DNA from: Motilimonas cestriensis
GTDB lineage: Bacteria; Pseudomonadota; Gammaproteobacteria; Enterobacterales; CBDFNC01
Reading direction: 5' to 3'
DNA length: 64,000 nt
NCBI RefSeq assembly: GCF_021295315.1
Contig: NZ_JAIMJA010000007.1
Location: 163,788-227,787, forward strand
Position numbers and translations under genes: made by a program. The notes below the pieces were generated by a model, which did no database searches, was not told the origin of the DNA, and saw nothing but the letters and a program-made list of their open reading frames with translations. Shown here piece after piece: positions 25,712-35,453 of this stretch (position 1 is its first letter; each line of letters starts with the position of its first letter).

Positions 25712-26338
25712 TTAAAGAATCAGATGCTGGGCTTTCACTTTCAATGTCATTCCTGACATTAACTGCACTTGCACATCGTCTTTATTGATATCTACTATAG
25801 TAGCAGGCACTGGCGCTTTACCCACAATCACCTTCACTTCTTGTGCCACTTTAAGCTGGCTAATCTCTGCTGGCACGTAAGTAACCTTTTCAGCAGGTTT
25901 GTCTGCTTTTGGCTTACTTGTACGGGCAGGTTTAGCTGATTTAGCGGGTACTTTCTTCGCAGGGTTCTTCGCTGCTTTCTCTTTTTCAGCCGCTTTGCGA
26001 TCAGCGAATACTTTCGCTTTGCTTTCTTTTAGCGCTTTTTGAGCATGCTCGATATGTTCTGCTTCTAGTTCATCACCTTCTACGCCGTCAAGATCAACAC
26101 GTTTTGCACCCGGTTTAACACCGTGCAAATAACGCCAGCTTGATGTGTATTGGCGTAGCGCCGAGCGCAATTGGGTTTTACTGACTTTATCATCATCGCC
26201 TAAACGTTCAGCTAAGTCTTGGAATATACCAATTTTGAGGGGCTTTGCCTCGCCTTCGGCGATAAAGCAAAGAGGGAACATTTCTACGAGATAAGCAATG
26301 ATTTGCTTGTTGTTAGTCAATTTTTCAGTGTTTTCCAT
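25712..26338 (-). CDS. proQ: RNA chaperone ProQ
   Basis: ProQ binds structured small RNAs and mRNA 3' ends and affects osmotic adaptation. The 208 residues from ATG 26338 ([17 protein letters not shown]) comprise the FinO/ProQ domain (to about 115), a basic Lys/Ala/Pro-rich linker ([19 protein letters not shown]) and a C-terminal domain ending [18 protein letters not shown]. The open frame extends upstream to 26422, but the residues before MENTEK are not ProQ-like. It is co-directional with prc, 15 bases downstream. Confidence 0.92.
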   Translation of the reverse strand: MENTEKLTNNKQIIAYLVEMFPLCFIAEGEAKPLKIGIFQDLAERLGDDDKVSKTQLRSALRQYTSSWRYLHGVKPGAKRVDLDGVEGDELEAEHIEHAQKALKESKAKVFADRKAAEKEKAAKNPAKKVPAKSAKPARTSKPKADKPAEKVTYVPAEISQLKVAQEVKVIVGKAPVPATIVDINKDDVQVQLMSGMTLKVKAQHLIL

Positions 26339-26744
26339 GTAAAACCTAAATCTCACTACGTTTGTATATAAGCGGTTAGCCAAAAACCACATTAGAGCGG
26401 TCGTATTCGTGAATGCTAACAAAAATATTCACGTTCGACCATGCTTGCGCTGAAGTTCGCTAACCCTATCTCATCCCGCCGCGTAAATCGAACAATAATT
26501 AAACTTAGTAACGTGATTATCCCGAAATTGATTCAATCTTAAGCACTTTTTAACTGCTTGAACTTTTTTTAACCATTCAAAGACCAAAACAACCTTAAAC
26601 TCGGAACTAAACAACACAGCATAACACTGGGTACGTTGCGTAATGCTAATAAGCTCACTTTTTACCTAAGCAGCGAATAGTGAATAAAGTTGCGCGATTC
26701 AACTCACTCGCTAAAATGTGCTTCTTTTTAGTATAAGCATAACG
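26339..26744. other. Divergent promoter region between proQ and ABC exporter
   Basis: About 400 bases without a gene separate the divergent proQ and ABC exporter genes. For the exporter, TTGCGC (about 26690) and TAAAAT (about 26712), 16 bases apart, could be a sigma-70 promoter about 30 bases before its ATG. No clear operator was seen. The region has several short A/T runs and nothing repeat-like. Confidence 0.35.
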
Positions 26745-28535
26745 ATGATCCTTAATTCTTCTCAGCAATTTAGCTGGCGCAGCATTTTTAATAGCGCCAA
26801 ACAGTTTAAAAAAGAAATTGTCATAGCCCACCTAATTGCCATTTTGGCCACCATTGCATCTGTTCCAGTGCCGTTATTAATGCCGTTAATGGTGGATGAA
26901 GTATTACTTAATTCGCCAGGTACGGCCATTAGGCTAATGGACCAATTTTTACCCCCCGATTGGCAGCAGCCAGCAATGTATATCGTTTGTGTATTGCTGT
27001 TAACCATCTTTCTGCGCACCCTTTCAGTCGCATTAACGGTATTTCAATCGCGTCAATTCACCATTATAGCCAAACATGTCACCTTTATGGTGCGCCGGGT
27101 GCTCGTAAAGCAGATGAGCAAAATAGCCATCAGTGAATATGAAACCATTGGCTCTGGCAGTTTAAGTTCACATTTTGTCACTGATGTAGAAACCTTAGAC
27201 AAGTTTATTGGGGATACCTTAAGTCGATTTTTAGTCAGCGTGTTGGCGGTGTTGGGCACGGCGGTTATTTTGCTTTGGCTAAACTGGCAGTTGGGTTTGT
27301 TTATTCTGCTATTAAACCCCGTTGTTATTTATTTTTCCACTAAGCTAGGCAGCAAGGTTAAGCACCTAAAACGTAATGAAAACAGTGCATTTGAGCTATT
27401 TCAGCAAGCGGTGGTTGAAACCCTAGACAGTATTTATGAAATTCGCGCCGCCAATAAAGAGCGCCACTATATTGATCGCATAACCGATCGCGCTAAAGGC
27501 TTACGCAACAGCGCCATTGATTACTCTTGGCGCAGTGAAGCGGCAGGCAGAGCCAGTTTTTTAATCTTTCTGATTGGTTTTGAAATATTTCGCGCCACGG
27601 CCATGATCATGGTGTTATTTACCGACTTAACGGTGGGCGAAATTTTCGCCGTATTCGGGTACTTGTGGTTTATGATGGGGCCGGTTCAAGAGCTACTTAA
27701 CATGCAATATTCCTATTTTGCTGCGTCAGCCTCTTTAAAACGCCTTAATTCGGTGTTAGCGCTTAATACTGAGCCTAAGTACCCTGTGACAAAAGATCCC
27801 TTTAAGGACGCCTCTGGCTTGTCCCTTTCTATTCGTGATTTACACTTTTCATACAACGAAGAGCTTGAAGTGATCCGCGGTATTTCATTAGATATTAAGC
27901 CCGGTGAAAAAGTCGCTTTTGTTGGCGCCAGTGGCGGAGGTAAATCAACGTTAATACATTTATTACTCGGCCTTTATCCACTCCAGCAAGGGCAGATATT
28001 ATTTAACGAAGTGGACGTCACCGAATGTGGTTTTGAAACGATTCGCGATCACACCGCGACAGTACTGCAAAGTCCTAGCTTATTTAATGACAATATTCGC
28101 AACAATTTAACCTTGGGGCAAAACCTTGACGATGAGCAAATTTGGCAAGCTCTCGCAGTGGCCCAATTAGATGATTTTGTCCGTCAGTTAGACGATCAAC
28201 TTAACACTCAAGTCGGTCAGCGCGGTGTAAAACTGTCTGGCGGTCAAAAACAGCGGATTGCGTTAGCTCGTATGGTGCTATCAGATCCCAAGTTAGTGAT
28301 CATGGATGAAGCAACCTCAGCCTTAGATACTAAGACAGAAGCAAATTTACACGGTGCGTTGACTGATTTCCTCAAAGATCGCACCACGATTATCGTTGCT
28401 CACCGTTTATCATCGGTGAAACAAGCCGACCGGATATTTGTCTTTGAGGACGGTAAAATCAGCCAAACTGGACAACACCACTCTCTGGTGAATCAACCGG
28501 GTGTGTATCAGAGCCTTTACGGTAGTCACGAGTGA
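26745..28535 (+). CDS. ABC exporter, fused transmembrane and ATPase domains (type IV, MsbA/LapB-like)
   Basis: This half-size exporter of 596 residues works as a homodimer in the inner membrane. Six helices occupy residues 1-320. The nucleotide-binding domain has Walker A GASGGGKST near 395, signature LSGGQKQR near 496, Walker B LVIMDEATSALD and the H-loop IVAHRLSS. There is no peptidase or LapG-type domain. The substrate is unknown; lipid, drug or peptide export are all possible. I chose ATG 26745 (MILNSSQQFSWRS) over the earlier frame opening at 26718, which lies inside the likely promoter. An AraC-type regulator begins 10 bases after its stop. Confidence 0.88.
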   Translation: MILNSSQQFSWRSIFNSAKQFKKEIVIAHLIAILATIASVPVPLLMPLMVDEVLLNSPGTAIRLMDQFLPPDWQQPAMYIVCVLLLTIFLRTLSVALTVFQSRQFTIIAKHVTFMVRRVLVKQMSKIAISEYETIGSGSLSSHFVTDVETLDKFIGDTLSRFLVSVLAVLGTAVILLWLNWQLGLFILLLNPVVIYFSTKLGSKVKHLKRNENSAFELFQQAVVETLDSIYEIRAANKERHYIDRITDRAKGLRNSAIDYSWRSEAAGRASFLIFLIGFEIFRATAMIMVLFTDLTVGEIFAVFGYLWFMMGPVQELLNMQYSYFAASASLKRLNSVLALNTEPKYPVTKDPFKDASGLSLSIRDLHFSYNEELEVIRGISLDIKPGEKVAFVGASGGGKSTLIHLLLGLYPLQQGQILFNEVDVTECGFETIRDHTATVLQSPSLFNDNIRNNLTLGQNLDDEQIWQALAVAQLDDFVRQLDDQLNTQVGQRGVKLSGGQKQRIALARMVLSDPKLVIMDEATSALDTKTEANLHGALTDFLKDRTTIIVAHRLSSVKQADRIFVFEDGKISQTGQHHSLVNQPGVYQSLYGSHE

Positions 28536-28545
28536 GAGTCGATCT

Positions 28546-29550
28546 ATGTTAAGTATTCCACTGCCGTATATTGCTTCGCTGTTCTTCCTATTAATTACCG
28601 GCTTAGTTTGGGTTAAGCGCCCCGTGGCAGAAAATAGAATAACTGCTTTTTTATTACTGTGTAGCGCCAGCACTTTGGTTGTCGGACTTCGCTGGACCGT
28701 TGACATTCAACTGGTTAAGTTCTTACAACCTGTATTGGCATCTTTGCTTCCAGTGATGGCTTGGTATTGCTTCTACATGGCAGAGCGCGTGGCGTCATTT
28801 TCAGTTAAGCATGCGGTTGCTCCTAGCATCATTTTTCTCTGCTCACTAACCTACCCTTGGTGGACACCGCCCATTGATTTAATGTTAGTGGGTTTATTTG
28901 TTTGGTATGGCGTCAGATTGCTCCTTGCTGCTCAATCGGATCCTGAGCAAGTGAGGTTTTTTGATGTGCAAACCATCACTAATCTAAAGTACACCGCAGG
29001 TATTATGTTACTGTTCTCTGCTGCTATTGATGCCGCATTATCGATGGATATTGCGTTTTTCCAAGGCGAGAATGTATCTAATATTCTTACCTTTTCATAT
29101 TTAGTGTTAATACCTACTTTGGCCATTGCCGTTTTGGTTGTGGGTTCACTCACATGTAGCCGCGACCCCTCCCCGGTTCCAGAGCAAGACGCGAGTAACA
29201 TACACCTCGATTTCGATGCAGCAACAGATATAGTAGAAAAACTAAGCAGCCATATGGAACAAGAACAAACTTATCTCGATCCTAATTTAACCCTTGATCG
29301 ACTCGCGAGAAAGTTGGGGCTGCCTAGCCGGCAAATATCATTGGCTGTCAATCTTATCTATCAGCGTAATGTGTCGAGAGTGATTAACGAATACCGTATA
29401 AGGCGCGCTCAAACGCTATTGAAAACGACCGAACTCAGTATCACAGAAATTTACCTTGATTCAGGCTTTAACACTAAATCAAATTTTAACCGCGAATTCA
29501 GCCGTATAACTTCAACAACGCCGAGCGCTTACCGCCGTGCTAACGATTAA
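28546..29550 (+). CDS. Membrane-bound AraC-family transcription regulator
   Basis: The 334 residues begin MLSIPLPYIASLFFLLITGL. The N-terminal half has about six to seven hydrophobic helices (to about 210). After a short linker, the C-terminal 100 residues form an AraC-type pair of HTH motifs: LTLDRLARKLGLPSRQISLAVN and then ITEIYLDSGFNTKSNFNREF with TTPSAYR. A membrane sensor fused to an AraC domain suggests direct control by a membrane or external signal. It follows the ABC exporter by 10 bases, so exporter regulation or a shared signal is a fair inference. Its end overlaps the convergent hydrolase gene by 4 bases. Confidence 0.85.
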   Translation: MLSIPLPYIASLFFLLITGLVWVKRPVAENRITAFLLLCSASTLVVGLRWTVDIQLVKFLQPVLASLLPVMAWYCFYMAERVASFSVKHAVAPSIIFLCSLTYPWWTPPIDLMLVGLFVWYGVRLLLAAQSDPEQVRFFDVQTITNLKYTAGIMLLFSAAIDAALSMDIAFFQGENVSNILTFSYLVLIPTLAIAVLVVGSLTCSRDPSPVPEQDASNIHLDFDAATDIVEKLSSHMEQEQTYLDPNLTLDRLARKLGLPSRQISLAVNLIYQRNVSRVINEYRIRRAQTLLKTTELSITEIYLDSGFNTKSNFNREFSRITSTTPSAYRRAND

Positions 29551-30569
29551 ATAGGTTGTGTTAAAAAACGATAAATATCTCTGAACATGATTTGGTGTAG
29601 CTGCTCCCGTGTTGTATCGACACCATCGCGACAAATGATACTGTCTCCGGCGTGCTCCTGCTCCAAGATCAGACTTGCTTGCGCCTTACATAACTGAATA
29701 AAGCTAAAATGCGCCGCTTTTTCATAGACTTTGTATCGCCGTGTTGAAATGGGCATATGCTCAGCTAAGTAACCCGATTCTAATGCTTGTGGCAGATCCC
29801 CAATATCAACCCCTGCAGCGAGAATAAGCGTTGGCACGTCAATCTTATTTAAACTGGTAACGGATAAGCTCCTCGCTAAACCAAGGTCTAAAATAATGGC
29901 TTTTGTAATGCGCTTGTCCAGCAGAGCTACCTGATTGGGTTCGTCGGGTTGCGGTTCGTTTAACCCAAGCTCTTCGCCTAAGCCACAGGTTCGAGGATTG
30001 TTATATTCTCGACATTGTTCTAGAAACACACCTCGGTCAAATTGAGCACCAATTAAATGCATTGCGCTCCAGCCACCTAGAGAGTGCCCAACAACTGAAA
30101 TCTCGGCTTGGTCGATTATTGCTTGCCACTTTGTATCCGCTAATAAAACATCCAGTAACCGGACTAAATCATTCGCCCTTAGCCACCATTTTGAGGCAGA
30201 AAAAGCTGACTGATCAAAGCTAGTCGTTCCCGGATGATCAACAGCAGCCACGATCATTCCTTGCTCTGCAAGTGCAGTGGCGAGCCAATTTAAGTTGCGC
30301 CAATTGCCACGATAACCATGGGATAAAAGTACGAGGGGTCGTTTCATTGTGCTCAAGGATGCATTTTTAACCACAGTCGTGCCGATAAAAGCAATATTTT
30401 CACCGATTCTTTCTTTCGGTGTCGCCTCCTGAGTGGGATACCAAATACTGGCATTCACTTGCCGCGAGGCTTCACTTACCAAGGTAAACTGTTGGAACCC
30501 AACTGACGCAGCACTGGCTAAATTTGCGATACCGCTCAATATCATCAATATAATGCATTTAACTTTCAT
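29547..30569 (-). CDS. Secreted alpha/beta hydrolase (PAF-acetylhydrolase/dienelactone-like)
   Basis: The 340 residues start with a signal peptide (MKVKCIILMILSGIANLASA), so it acts in the periplasm or outside. The alpha/beta hydrolase fold shows the oxyanion stretch LLSHGYRGNW and the nucleophile elbow VGHSLGGWS; a late aspartate (AAGVDIGD) and a histidine (KAAHFSF) can complete the triad. Relatives hydrolyse short esters or platelet-activating-factor-like lipids; the substrate is unknown. It is monocistronic and convergent with the AraC-type gene. Confidence 0.8.
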   Translation of the reverse strand: MKVKCIILMILSGIANLASAASVGFQQFTLVSEASRQVNASIWYPTQEATPKERIGENIAFIGTTVVKNASLSTMKRPLVLLSHGYRGNWRNLNWLATALAEQGMIVAAVDHPGTTSFDQSAFSASKWWLRANDLVRLLDVLLADTKWQAIIDQAEISVVGHSLGGWSAMHLIGAQFDRGVFLEQCREYNNPRTCGLGEELGLNEPQPDEPNQVALLDKRITKAIILDLGLARSLSVTSLNKIDVPTLILAAGVDIGDLPQALESGYLAEHMPISTRRYKVYEKAAHFSFIQLCKAQASLILEQEHAGDSIICRDGVDTTREQLHQIMFRDIYRFLTQPI

Positions 30570-30789
30570 TGTTTCCTTTCCGCTCTGTTACAAAATAGAA
30601 ACCTATTTTGCAACCATACGTCTAGCTTTGAGACTCAATACGCGATTGAGCACGTCCTAAATCAAGATTTAGGACAAAAACACAGTTCATTTACTTAGAC
30701 TTGGGGTAGATAGCGTTTGTTTTTACAGAAAAAAGCATTTAAGGGAATGACAGGCTCAAACTTAATTAATCAAAATACTCAGCAACAAA

Positions 30790-30813
30790 AAAACCCAGCT
30801 CGCGCTGGGTTTT
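30790..30813 (-). terminator. Terminator after sodium:solute symporter
   Basis: AAAACCCAGC and GCTGGGTTTT pair around TCGC, 24 bases past the symporter stop on the minus strand. It is a near-perfect intrinsic terminator. Confidence 0.8.
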
Positions 30814-30836
30814 AACTTATTAAGAAAGGTTAACTC

Positions 30837-32543
30837 TTAGTGGTCTATTGCAGCGCCCGCTCCTTTCGGATAGCGAATGCTTTCAACCATGTCTTGTACC
30901 TCTTGCGGCGTTTCGGCTGTGACTTTATTCACTGCAATGGCCACCACAAAGTTCAAGATCATGCCTAGGGTACCAATACCTTCTGGTGAAATCCCAAACC
31001 ACCAGTTATCTGGCGTGTTCATTTCAGGATTAATGAACTTGAAGAACACGATGTAAGCGGTAGTGAAAACGATACCTGAGATCATGCCCGCAATCGCCCC
31101 CTCTTTATTCATCTTCTTATAGAAGATACCTAAAATGATGGCAGGGAAGAAAGACGAGGCCGCCAGACCAAATGCAAAGGCAACCACCTGTGCCACAAAC
31201 CCTGGTGGATTGATCCCCATGTAGCCCGCTGCAATAACCGCACCTACAGCACTTAATCGCGCGGCAAGCAGCTCTTGTTTTTCCGTCATATCAGGCTTGA
31301 GGCCTTTTTTCAGTAAATCATGGGCCACCGAAGTCGAAATAACCAATAACAAACCTGCAGCTGTTGATAGTGCCGCTGCTAAACCACCCGCAGCAAGTAA
31401 TGCCACTACCCAGTTTGGTAGATTGGCTAGCTCTGGTGAAGCCAGTACAATGATATCGCGGTTAATGTCCATTTCGTTGCGGGCATCGCCTGAGTAGAAC
31501 ATGCGACCATCGCCGTTTTTGTCTTCCCACTTAACGAGACCTGTTTTTTCCCAGTTAGTTACCCAACCAGGTGCTTGTTCAGCTGGAACACCTTTTAAGT
31601 CTGGTCCATTGATTGAATCAATCATGTTAACTCGAGCAAACGCTGCAACAGCTGGCGCGGTAGTGTAAAGAATGGCAATAAAGATTAATGCCCAGCCCGC
31701 AGAGATGCGCGCATCTTTTACTTTAGGCACAGTGAAGAAACGAATGATTACGTGTGGTAGACCCGCTGTACCCACCATTAGCGCAGCGGTAATAAAGAAC
31801 ACGTCAACCATGGATTTGGAGCCATCGGTGTACTGGTTAAAGCCGAGCTCAGCAGAGAGCCCATCAATTTTGTCCAGTAAGTACATACCAGAGCCATCAG
31901 CCATGGTGCCACCAAAACCAAGTTGTGGTACTGGGTTACCTGTCATCATAATTGAAGTGAAGATTGCAGGTACCATAAAGGCAAAGATCAACACACAATA
32001 TTGAGCAACTTGGGTATAGGTAATACCTTTCATGCCGCCCATTACCGCGTAGAAAAACACGATACACATACCGATGATGATACCCATGTTGATATCAACT
32101 TCGAGGAAGCGTGAAAACACCACACCCACGCCACGCATTTGACCTGCAACGTAAGTAAAAGATACAAAAATTGCACAGAAAACAGCTACCATACGCGCAG
32201 TTTGCGAGTAATAACGGTCACCTATGAAATCTGGCACGGTAAATTTACCGAACTTACGTAAATAAGGAGCAAGACACAAGGCAAGCAGTACATAACCGCC
32301 GGTCCAACCCATTAAGTAAACGCCACCGTCATAACCGATAAAAGAAATAATACCGGCCATTGAAATAAACGATGCTGCTGACATCCAATCAGCCGCCGTC
32401 GCCATACCGTTTGCAATGGGGTGCACACCACCGCCAGCCACATAAAACTCGCCCGTTGAAGCCGCACGTGCCCAAATGGCAATGCCAATATATAGGGCAA
32501 ACGTAATGCCGACTAATATAAAGGTCCAGGTTTGAATATCCAT
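30837..32543 (-). CDS. Sodium:solute symporter, large subunit (acetate/monocarboxylate-type SSS family)
   Basis: The 568-residue inner-membrane protein has about 13 helices and SSS-family motifs, including RAASTGEFYVAGGGVHPIANGMATAADWMS divided over TM2 and GGMKGITYTQVAQY. It resembles the ActP-like VC_2705-type symporters that take up acetate or related acids with Na+. A loop holding KNGDGRMFYSGDARNEMD is family-like. Its partner, a DUF4212 small subunit, is encoded 10 bases upstream, and the pair form a conserved two-gene operon. Confidence 0.9.
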   Translation of the reverse strand: MDIQTWTFILVGITFALYIGIAIWARAASTGEFYVAGGGVHPIANGMATAADWMSAASFISMAGIISFIGYDGGVYLMGWTGGYVLLALCLAPYLRKFGKFTVPDFIGDRYYSQTARMVAVFCAIFVSFTYVAGQMRGVGVVFSRFLEVDINMGIIIGMCIVFFYAVMGGMKGITYTQVAQYCVLIFAFMVPAIFTSIMMTGNPVPQLGFGGTMADGSGMYLLDKIDGLSAELGFNQYTDGSKSMVDVFFITAALMVGTAGLPHVIIRFFTVPKVKDARISAGWALIFIAILYTTAPAVAAFARVNMIDSINGPDLKGVPAEQAPGWVTNWEKTGLVKWEDKNGDGRMFYSGDARNEMDINRDIIVLASPELANLPNWVVALLAAGGLAAALSTAAGLLLVISTSVAHDLLKKGLKPDMTEKQELLAARLSAVGAVIAAGYMGINPPGFVAQVVAFAFGLAASSFFPAIILGIFYKKMNKEGAIAGMISGIVFTTAYIVFFKFINPEMNTPDNWWFGISPEGIGTLGMILNFVVAIAVNKVTAETPQEVQDMVESIRYPKGAGAAIDH

Positions 32544-32553
32544 ATGTTAACCC

Positions 32554-32817
32554 CTACTCTTCTACGTTATATTTTTTATCGAGCTGGTTCATTTTTGCTA
32601 CGTACACAAAAATCAGAACCACGAAGGTGTAAATTGAGCCTTGTTGTGCAAACCAAAAGCCTAACTTAAAACCGCCTAGTGAAATTTGATTGAGTGGCTC
32701 AACCAATAAAATGCCAAAGCCATACGAGACTGCAAACCAAACGGCGAGCAGGATCCCCATGATTTTTAGGTTTTCACCCCAATAGCGTTTTGCCATGTCT
32801 TTATTTTCGAAAGCCAT
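32554..32817 (-). CDS. DUF4212 small subunit of sodium:solute symporter
   Basis: This 87-residue protein has two hydrophobic helices (IMGILLAVWFAVSYGFGILL and FVVLIFVYVAKM) and the family stretch GFKLGFWFAQQGSIYTFV. DUF4212 proteins are always paired with an SSS symporter and probably stabilise or adjust it in the membrane. It is first in the operon, with a good AGGAG ribosome site just before the ATG. Confidence 0.9.
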   Translation of the reverse strand: MAFENKDMAKRYWGENLKIMGILLAVWFAVSYGFGILLVEPLNQISLGGFKLGFWFAQQGSIYTFVVLIFVYVAKMNQLDKKYNVEE

Positions 32818-33035
32818 TGCGCTCTCCTTAAAATGTTAATAGGTTGTTGCACAAACAACATTAAATGTAAAAGCTCAATAAAAAACTTAGACTTTAGTAG
32901 AAATTACGTTTTTTCAGTTGGTTAAGGCTGGAATTAGCAATAATTCGTTAGCTAGATCGCTTTTCGAATAGATGATTTTGACTTATTTAGGGTTGGAGTG
33001 AGCTGGAAGTAATGTTTTGCTCACCTAAAACGCAG

Positions 33036-33060
33036 AAAAGCCAGCAAATAGCTGGCTTTT
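33036..33060 (-). terminator. Terminator after periplasmic binding protein gene
   Basis: AAAAGCCAGC and GCTGGCTTTT pair around AAATA. It lies 22 bases past the binding-protein stop on the minus strand. Confidence 0.75.
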
Positions 33061-33082
33061 CATTATTTAGGGTAACGAGTAT

Positions 33083-33952
33083 TTAGAGTAATTTTTGCCA
33101 ATCTTTGACCTTAGTATTAAAGAAACCAGAGTCTTGATAAGCTTGGTTTACTAGCCCCCTCTCTTTCATGATGGCAATACCGCGATCTAACGCCTCAGCC
33201 ACTGCTTTGCCTTGTGGGTGGCGTTTTGATATTGCAAAATGACGCGAGCCTTGTAAGCCTATTTTTAGATTAGGGATAGGGATGAGCTTGACACCTTCAG
33301 GATCGAATGACATATCAGGTGTTGGTTGAAATGGTGCCAGCAAAAAGTCTGCTCGGCCAATATTCACCATTTTAACCATTGACGACCATTTAACTGTGTT
33401 TATCAATTTGCGCATTTTCATTGCATTTAAGGTTTGCCAATCGATGATCCAAGCTTTGCTTGATACGGCTATCAAGCTACGAATTTCATCCATGCCTTTC
33501 GCTTTGAGCGCCGTTTTATTACTTTCTATCGTATACAAACCAGCCTCAAATTGACCACTTTCTATAATCGGCTGCGACACATACAACAGCTCTTCACTGC
33601 TGGTGAGTAAATCTAACCAAATTGAGTTACCCGCTAATACCGCGCGACCCGCCAATACTTGTTTAATAATACGGGCGTGGGAATCTGCAGTTATGAAACG
33701 CACTGGTGAATCAATGCCACCAAATTTAAGCGCTTGTTGTACCAGCACCACTTCAACTACATCTCGTCTTGCGCCATTGCCGGTATAATTTGTCATGGTC
33801 AGTGGATCGCGCCCTGCGATATAAGTTTCGTAATCTGCTTTTACATCGGCAGGCAACACAATGATGAGTTGATCAGATTTTTGCGGTGCTGCCCAGACTT
33901 GCAACGAAAACGCACTCACTAAAAAAGAAACAAGCATTAAAAAGATTTTCAC
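33083..33952 (-). CDS. Periplasmic solute-binding protein-like protein (SBP family 3-like)
   Basis: The 289 residues begin with a signal peptide (MKIFLMLVSFLVSAFSLQVWA). The rest looks like an amino-acid-type periplasmic binding protein, with a family-3-like C-terminal pattern (KRHPQGKAVAEALDRGIAIMKERG). No ABC permease or ATPase genes are next to it, so it may be an orphan sensor or scavenging protein. Its ligand is unknown. It has its own terminator and an upstream gap of 370 bases to the divergent channel gene. Confidence 0.65.
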   Translation of the reverse strand: MKIFLMLVSFLVSAFSLQVWAAPQKSDQLIIVLPADVKADYETYIAGRDPLTMTNYTGNGARRDVVEVVLVQQALKFGGIDSPVRFITADSHARIIKQVLAGRAVLAGNSIWLDLLTSSEELLYVSQPIIESGQFEAGLYTIESNKTALKAKGMDEIRSLIAVSSKAWIIDWQTLNAMKMRKLINTVKWSSMVKMVNIGRADFLLAPFQPTPDMSFDPEGVKLIPIPNLKIGLQGSRHFAISKRHPQGKAVAEALDRGIAIMKERGLVNQAYQDSGFFNTKVKDWQKLL

Positions 33953-34325
33953 TCAAATCACTCCGTATACTGAGGAAGAAAACGTGCTAATGCCCCTAGT
34001 GTGAAGGTATTTAGTCTCGAGTTAAAGATAAGAGGTAATTCTTTATGATGAATCTCATATATTTTTGCCTTTGGAGCTAGTAAACAAGTCTGCTTTTCGT
34101 ACATAAGAATTTTATTTTTAGCAAGTTATGCTATTTTAACCACCTTAAACAGGTAGATATAACAACCTATTTGTCAGTATTGAATTTCCAAGTGAAATAA
34201 ACAAATATTCATCAAACTTTTTTAAAATGTGGGCTACATCATTCGGTAAACGCTTAAAGGCTAAGCAGTTCCTCCGAAGGATTCAATTTAATGCCCTCCT
34301 TAACTGATTTCCCAATGAGACCCCA
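33953..34325. other. Divergent intergenic region, nothing distinctive
   Basis: Promoters for the binding protein (left) and ion channel (right) must lie here. I could not single out a clear -35/-10 pair, operator or repeat. A small frame at 34290-34320 runs into the channel start and is not a gene. Confidence 0.3.
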
Positions 34326-35141
34326 ATGACCAAAGAACACGTTTTCGAAATTATATTTGGCACCCACAGTGCTGCTGGTCGCCGCTTTGATATCTGCCTG
34401 ATCATTGCCATTTTCGCCAGTGTGTCAGTGGTTATCCTTGATTCCGTCACCCTACTTTCACCACAATATCATCGCTATTTTTATTATGCAGAGTGGTTTT
34501 TTACACTGTTATTCACTCTTGAATACGTCGTACGCCTCTATGTGTCACCTAAGCCTAAAGTGTATGCCTTTAGCTTTTACGGCATTATCGATTTGCTCTC
34601 TATTTTACCAGCATTTATTTCTTTGCTATTCCCGGGCGCCAACTACTTAATGATCATTCGTATTATGCGTGTATTACGTATCTTTCGCGTGTTAAAGCTG
34701 TTTCGCTACCTACAAGAGGCCAATACGTTATTTCGCTCATTGCTCGCCTCAAAACGTAAAATTTTAGTTTTTCTCTTTTGTGTCGCGCTATTAATCGTGG
34801 TTTTCGGTTGCTTGATGTACCTTATTGAGGGACCAGAAAATGGTTTTACCAGTATTCCAAAGAGTATTTATTGGGCCATTGTCACCATCACTACGGTTGG
34901 TTATGGTGACATCAGTCCTAGTACGCCATTAGGACAAACCCTTGCCTCGATTACCATGTTAGTGGGTTATTCGATTTTAGCCGTTCCCACTGGGATTATA
35001 ACGGCTGAGCTTGCACAAGAAATGCACCGTGAGCGCCACCTTATTCACTGTGATCATTGTGATCGAAGCGGCCATGATCTTGACGCTAAATTTTGCAACC
35101 ATTGCGGTACGCCGCTGCCTCCGAAAGAGGTTGAAAGTTGA
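34326..35141 (+). CDS. Voltage-gated-type potassium channel with C-terminal zinc ribbon
   Basis: This 271-residue, six-helix ion channel has an S4 voltage sensor with arginines at every third place (IIRIMRVLRIFRVLKLFRYL, about residues 110-130), a pore helix and the potassium filter TTVGYGD near 189-195. After S6 the cytoplasmic tail carries two Cys pairs (CDHCDRSGHDL...FCNHCGTPLP) at about 239-262, which form a zinc ribbon. That tail is unusual compared with KvAP-like channels and could be a gating or partner-binding module. The ATG at 34326 is supported by family alignment, though no strong ribosome site precedes it. Confidence 0.88.
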   Translation: MTKEHVFEIIFGTHSAAGRRFDICLIIAIFASVSVVILDSVTLLSPQYHRYFYYAEWFFTLLFTLEYVVRLYVSPKPKVYAFSFYGIIDLLSILPAFISLLFPGANYLMIIRIMRVLRIFRVLKLFRYLQEANTLFRSLLASKRKILVFLFCVALLIVVFGCLMYLIEGPENGFTSIPKSIYWAIVTITTVGYGDISPSTPLGQTLASITMLVGYSILAVPTGIITAELAQEMHRERHLIHCDHCDRSGHDLDAKFCNHCGTPLPPKEVES

Positions 35142-35453
35142 TTGTCAACCGAAGCTTCTCGCCTCATTATCAGCTAATGAAATAAATAACCGTTAAGATT
35201 AGCAAACATTATTGCTAAGGCAAAAAATACTGTGTAGAGAAAAAATTGCTTTAAAAACACTCCTTTAATAAGGCAATTTTCAAACTTACAGCTAGGCTTA
35301 TAAACAGAGCATTCCTCTGGCTACAAACTTCGCTGGGTTAACGGAATCTTTCTTGAATCAGGGATCCATTTTCATATGGGCAGGCAAATAACAGTCTTAT
35401 GAACGAACTTTAATGGCGTCATTGGAGTTTGCATAACTGAGGGAGTGTAGGTT
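35142..35453. other. Upstream region of prkA operon
   Basis: The 312 bases hold the promoter of the prkA-yeaH-spoVR operon. GAGGGAGTG just before 35454 is a strong ribosome site. In E. coli this operon responds to RpoS and to NtrC/sigma-54; I looked for a GG-N10-GC sigma-54 site and found none that fits. No gene is seen. Confidence 0.35.

Noticed and set aside
35330..35453. Sigma-54 promoter for prkA (TGGCGTCATTGGAGTTTGCAT near 35412)
   Set aside because: The spacing between GG and GC is not the required 10 bases.
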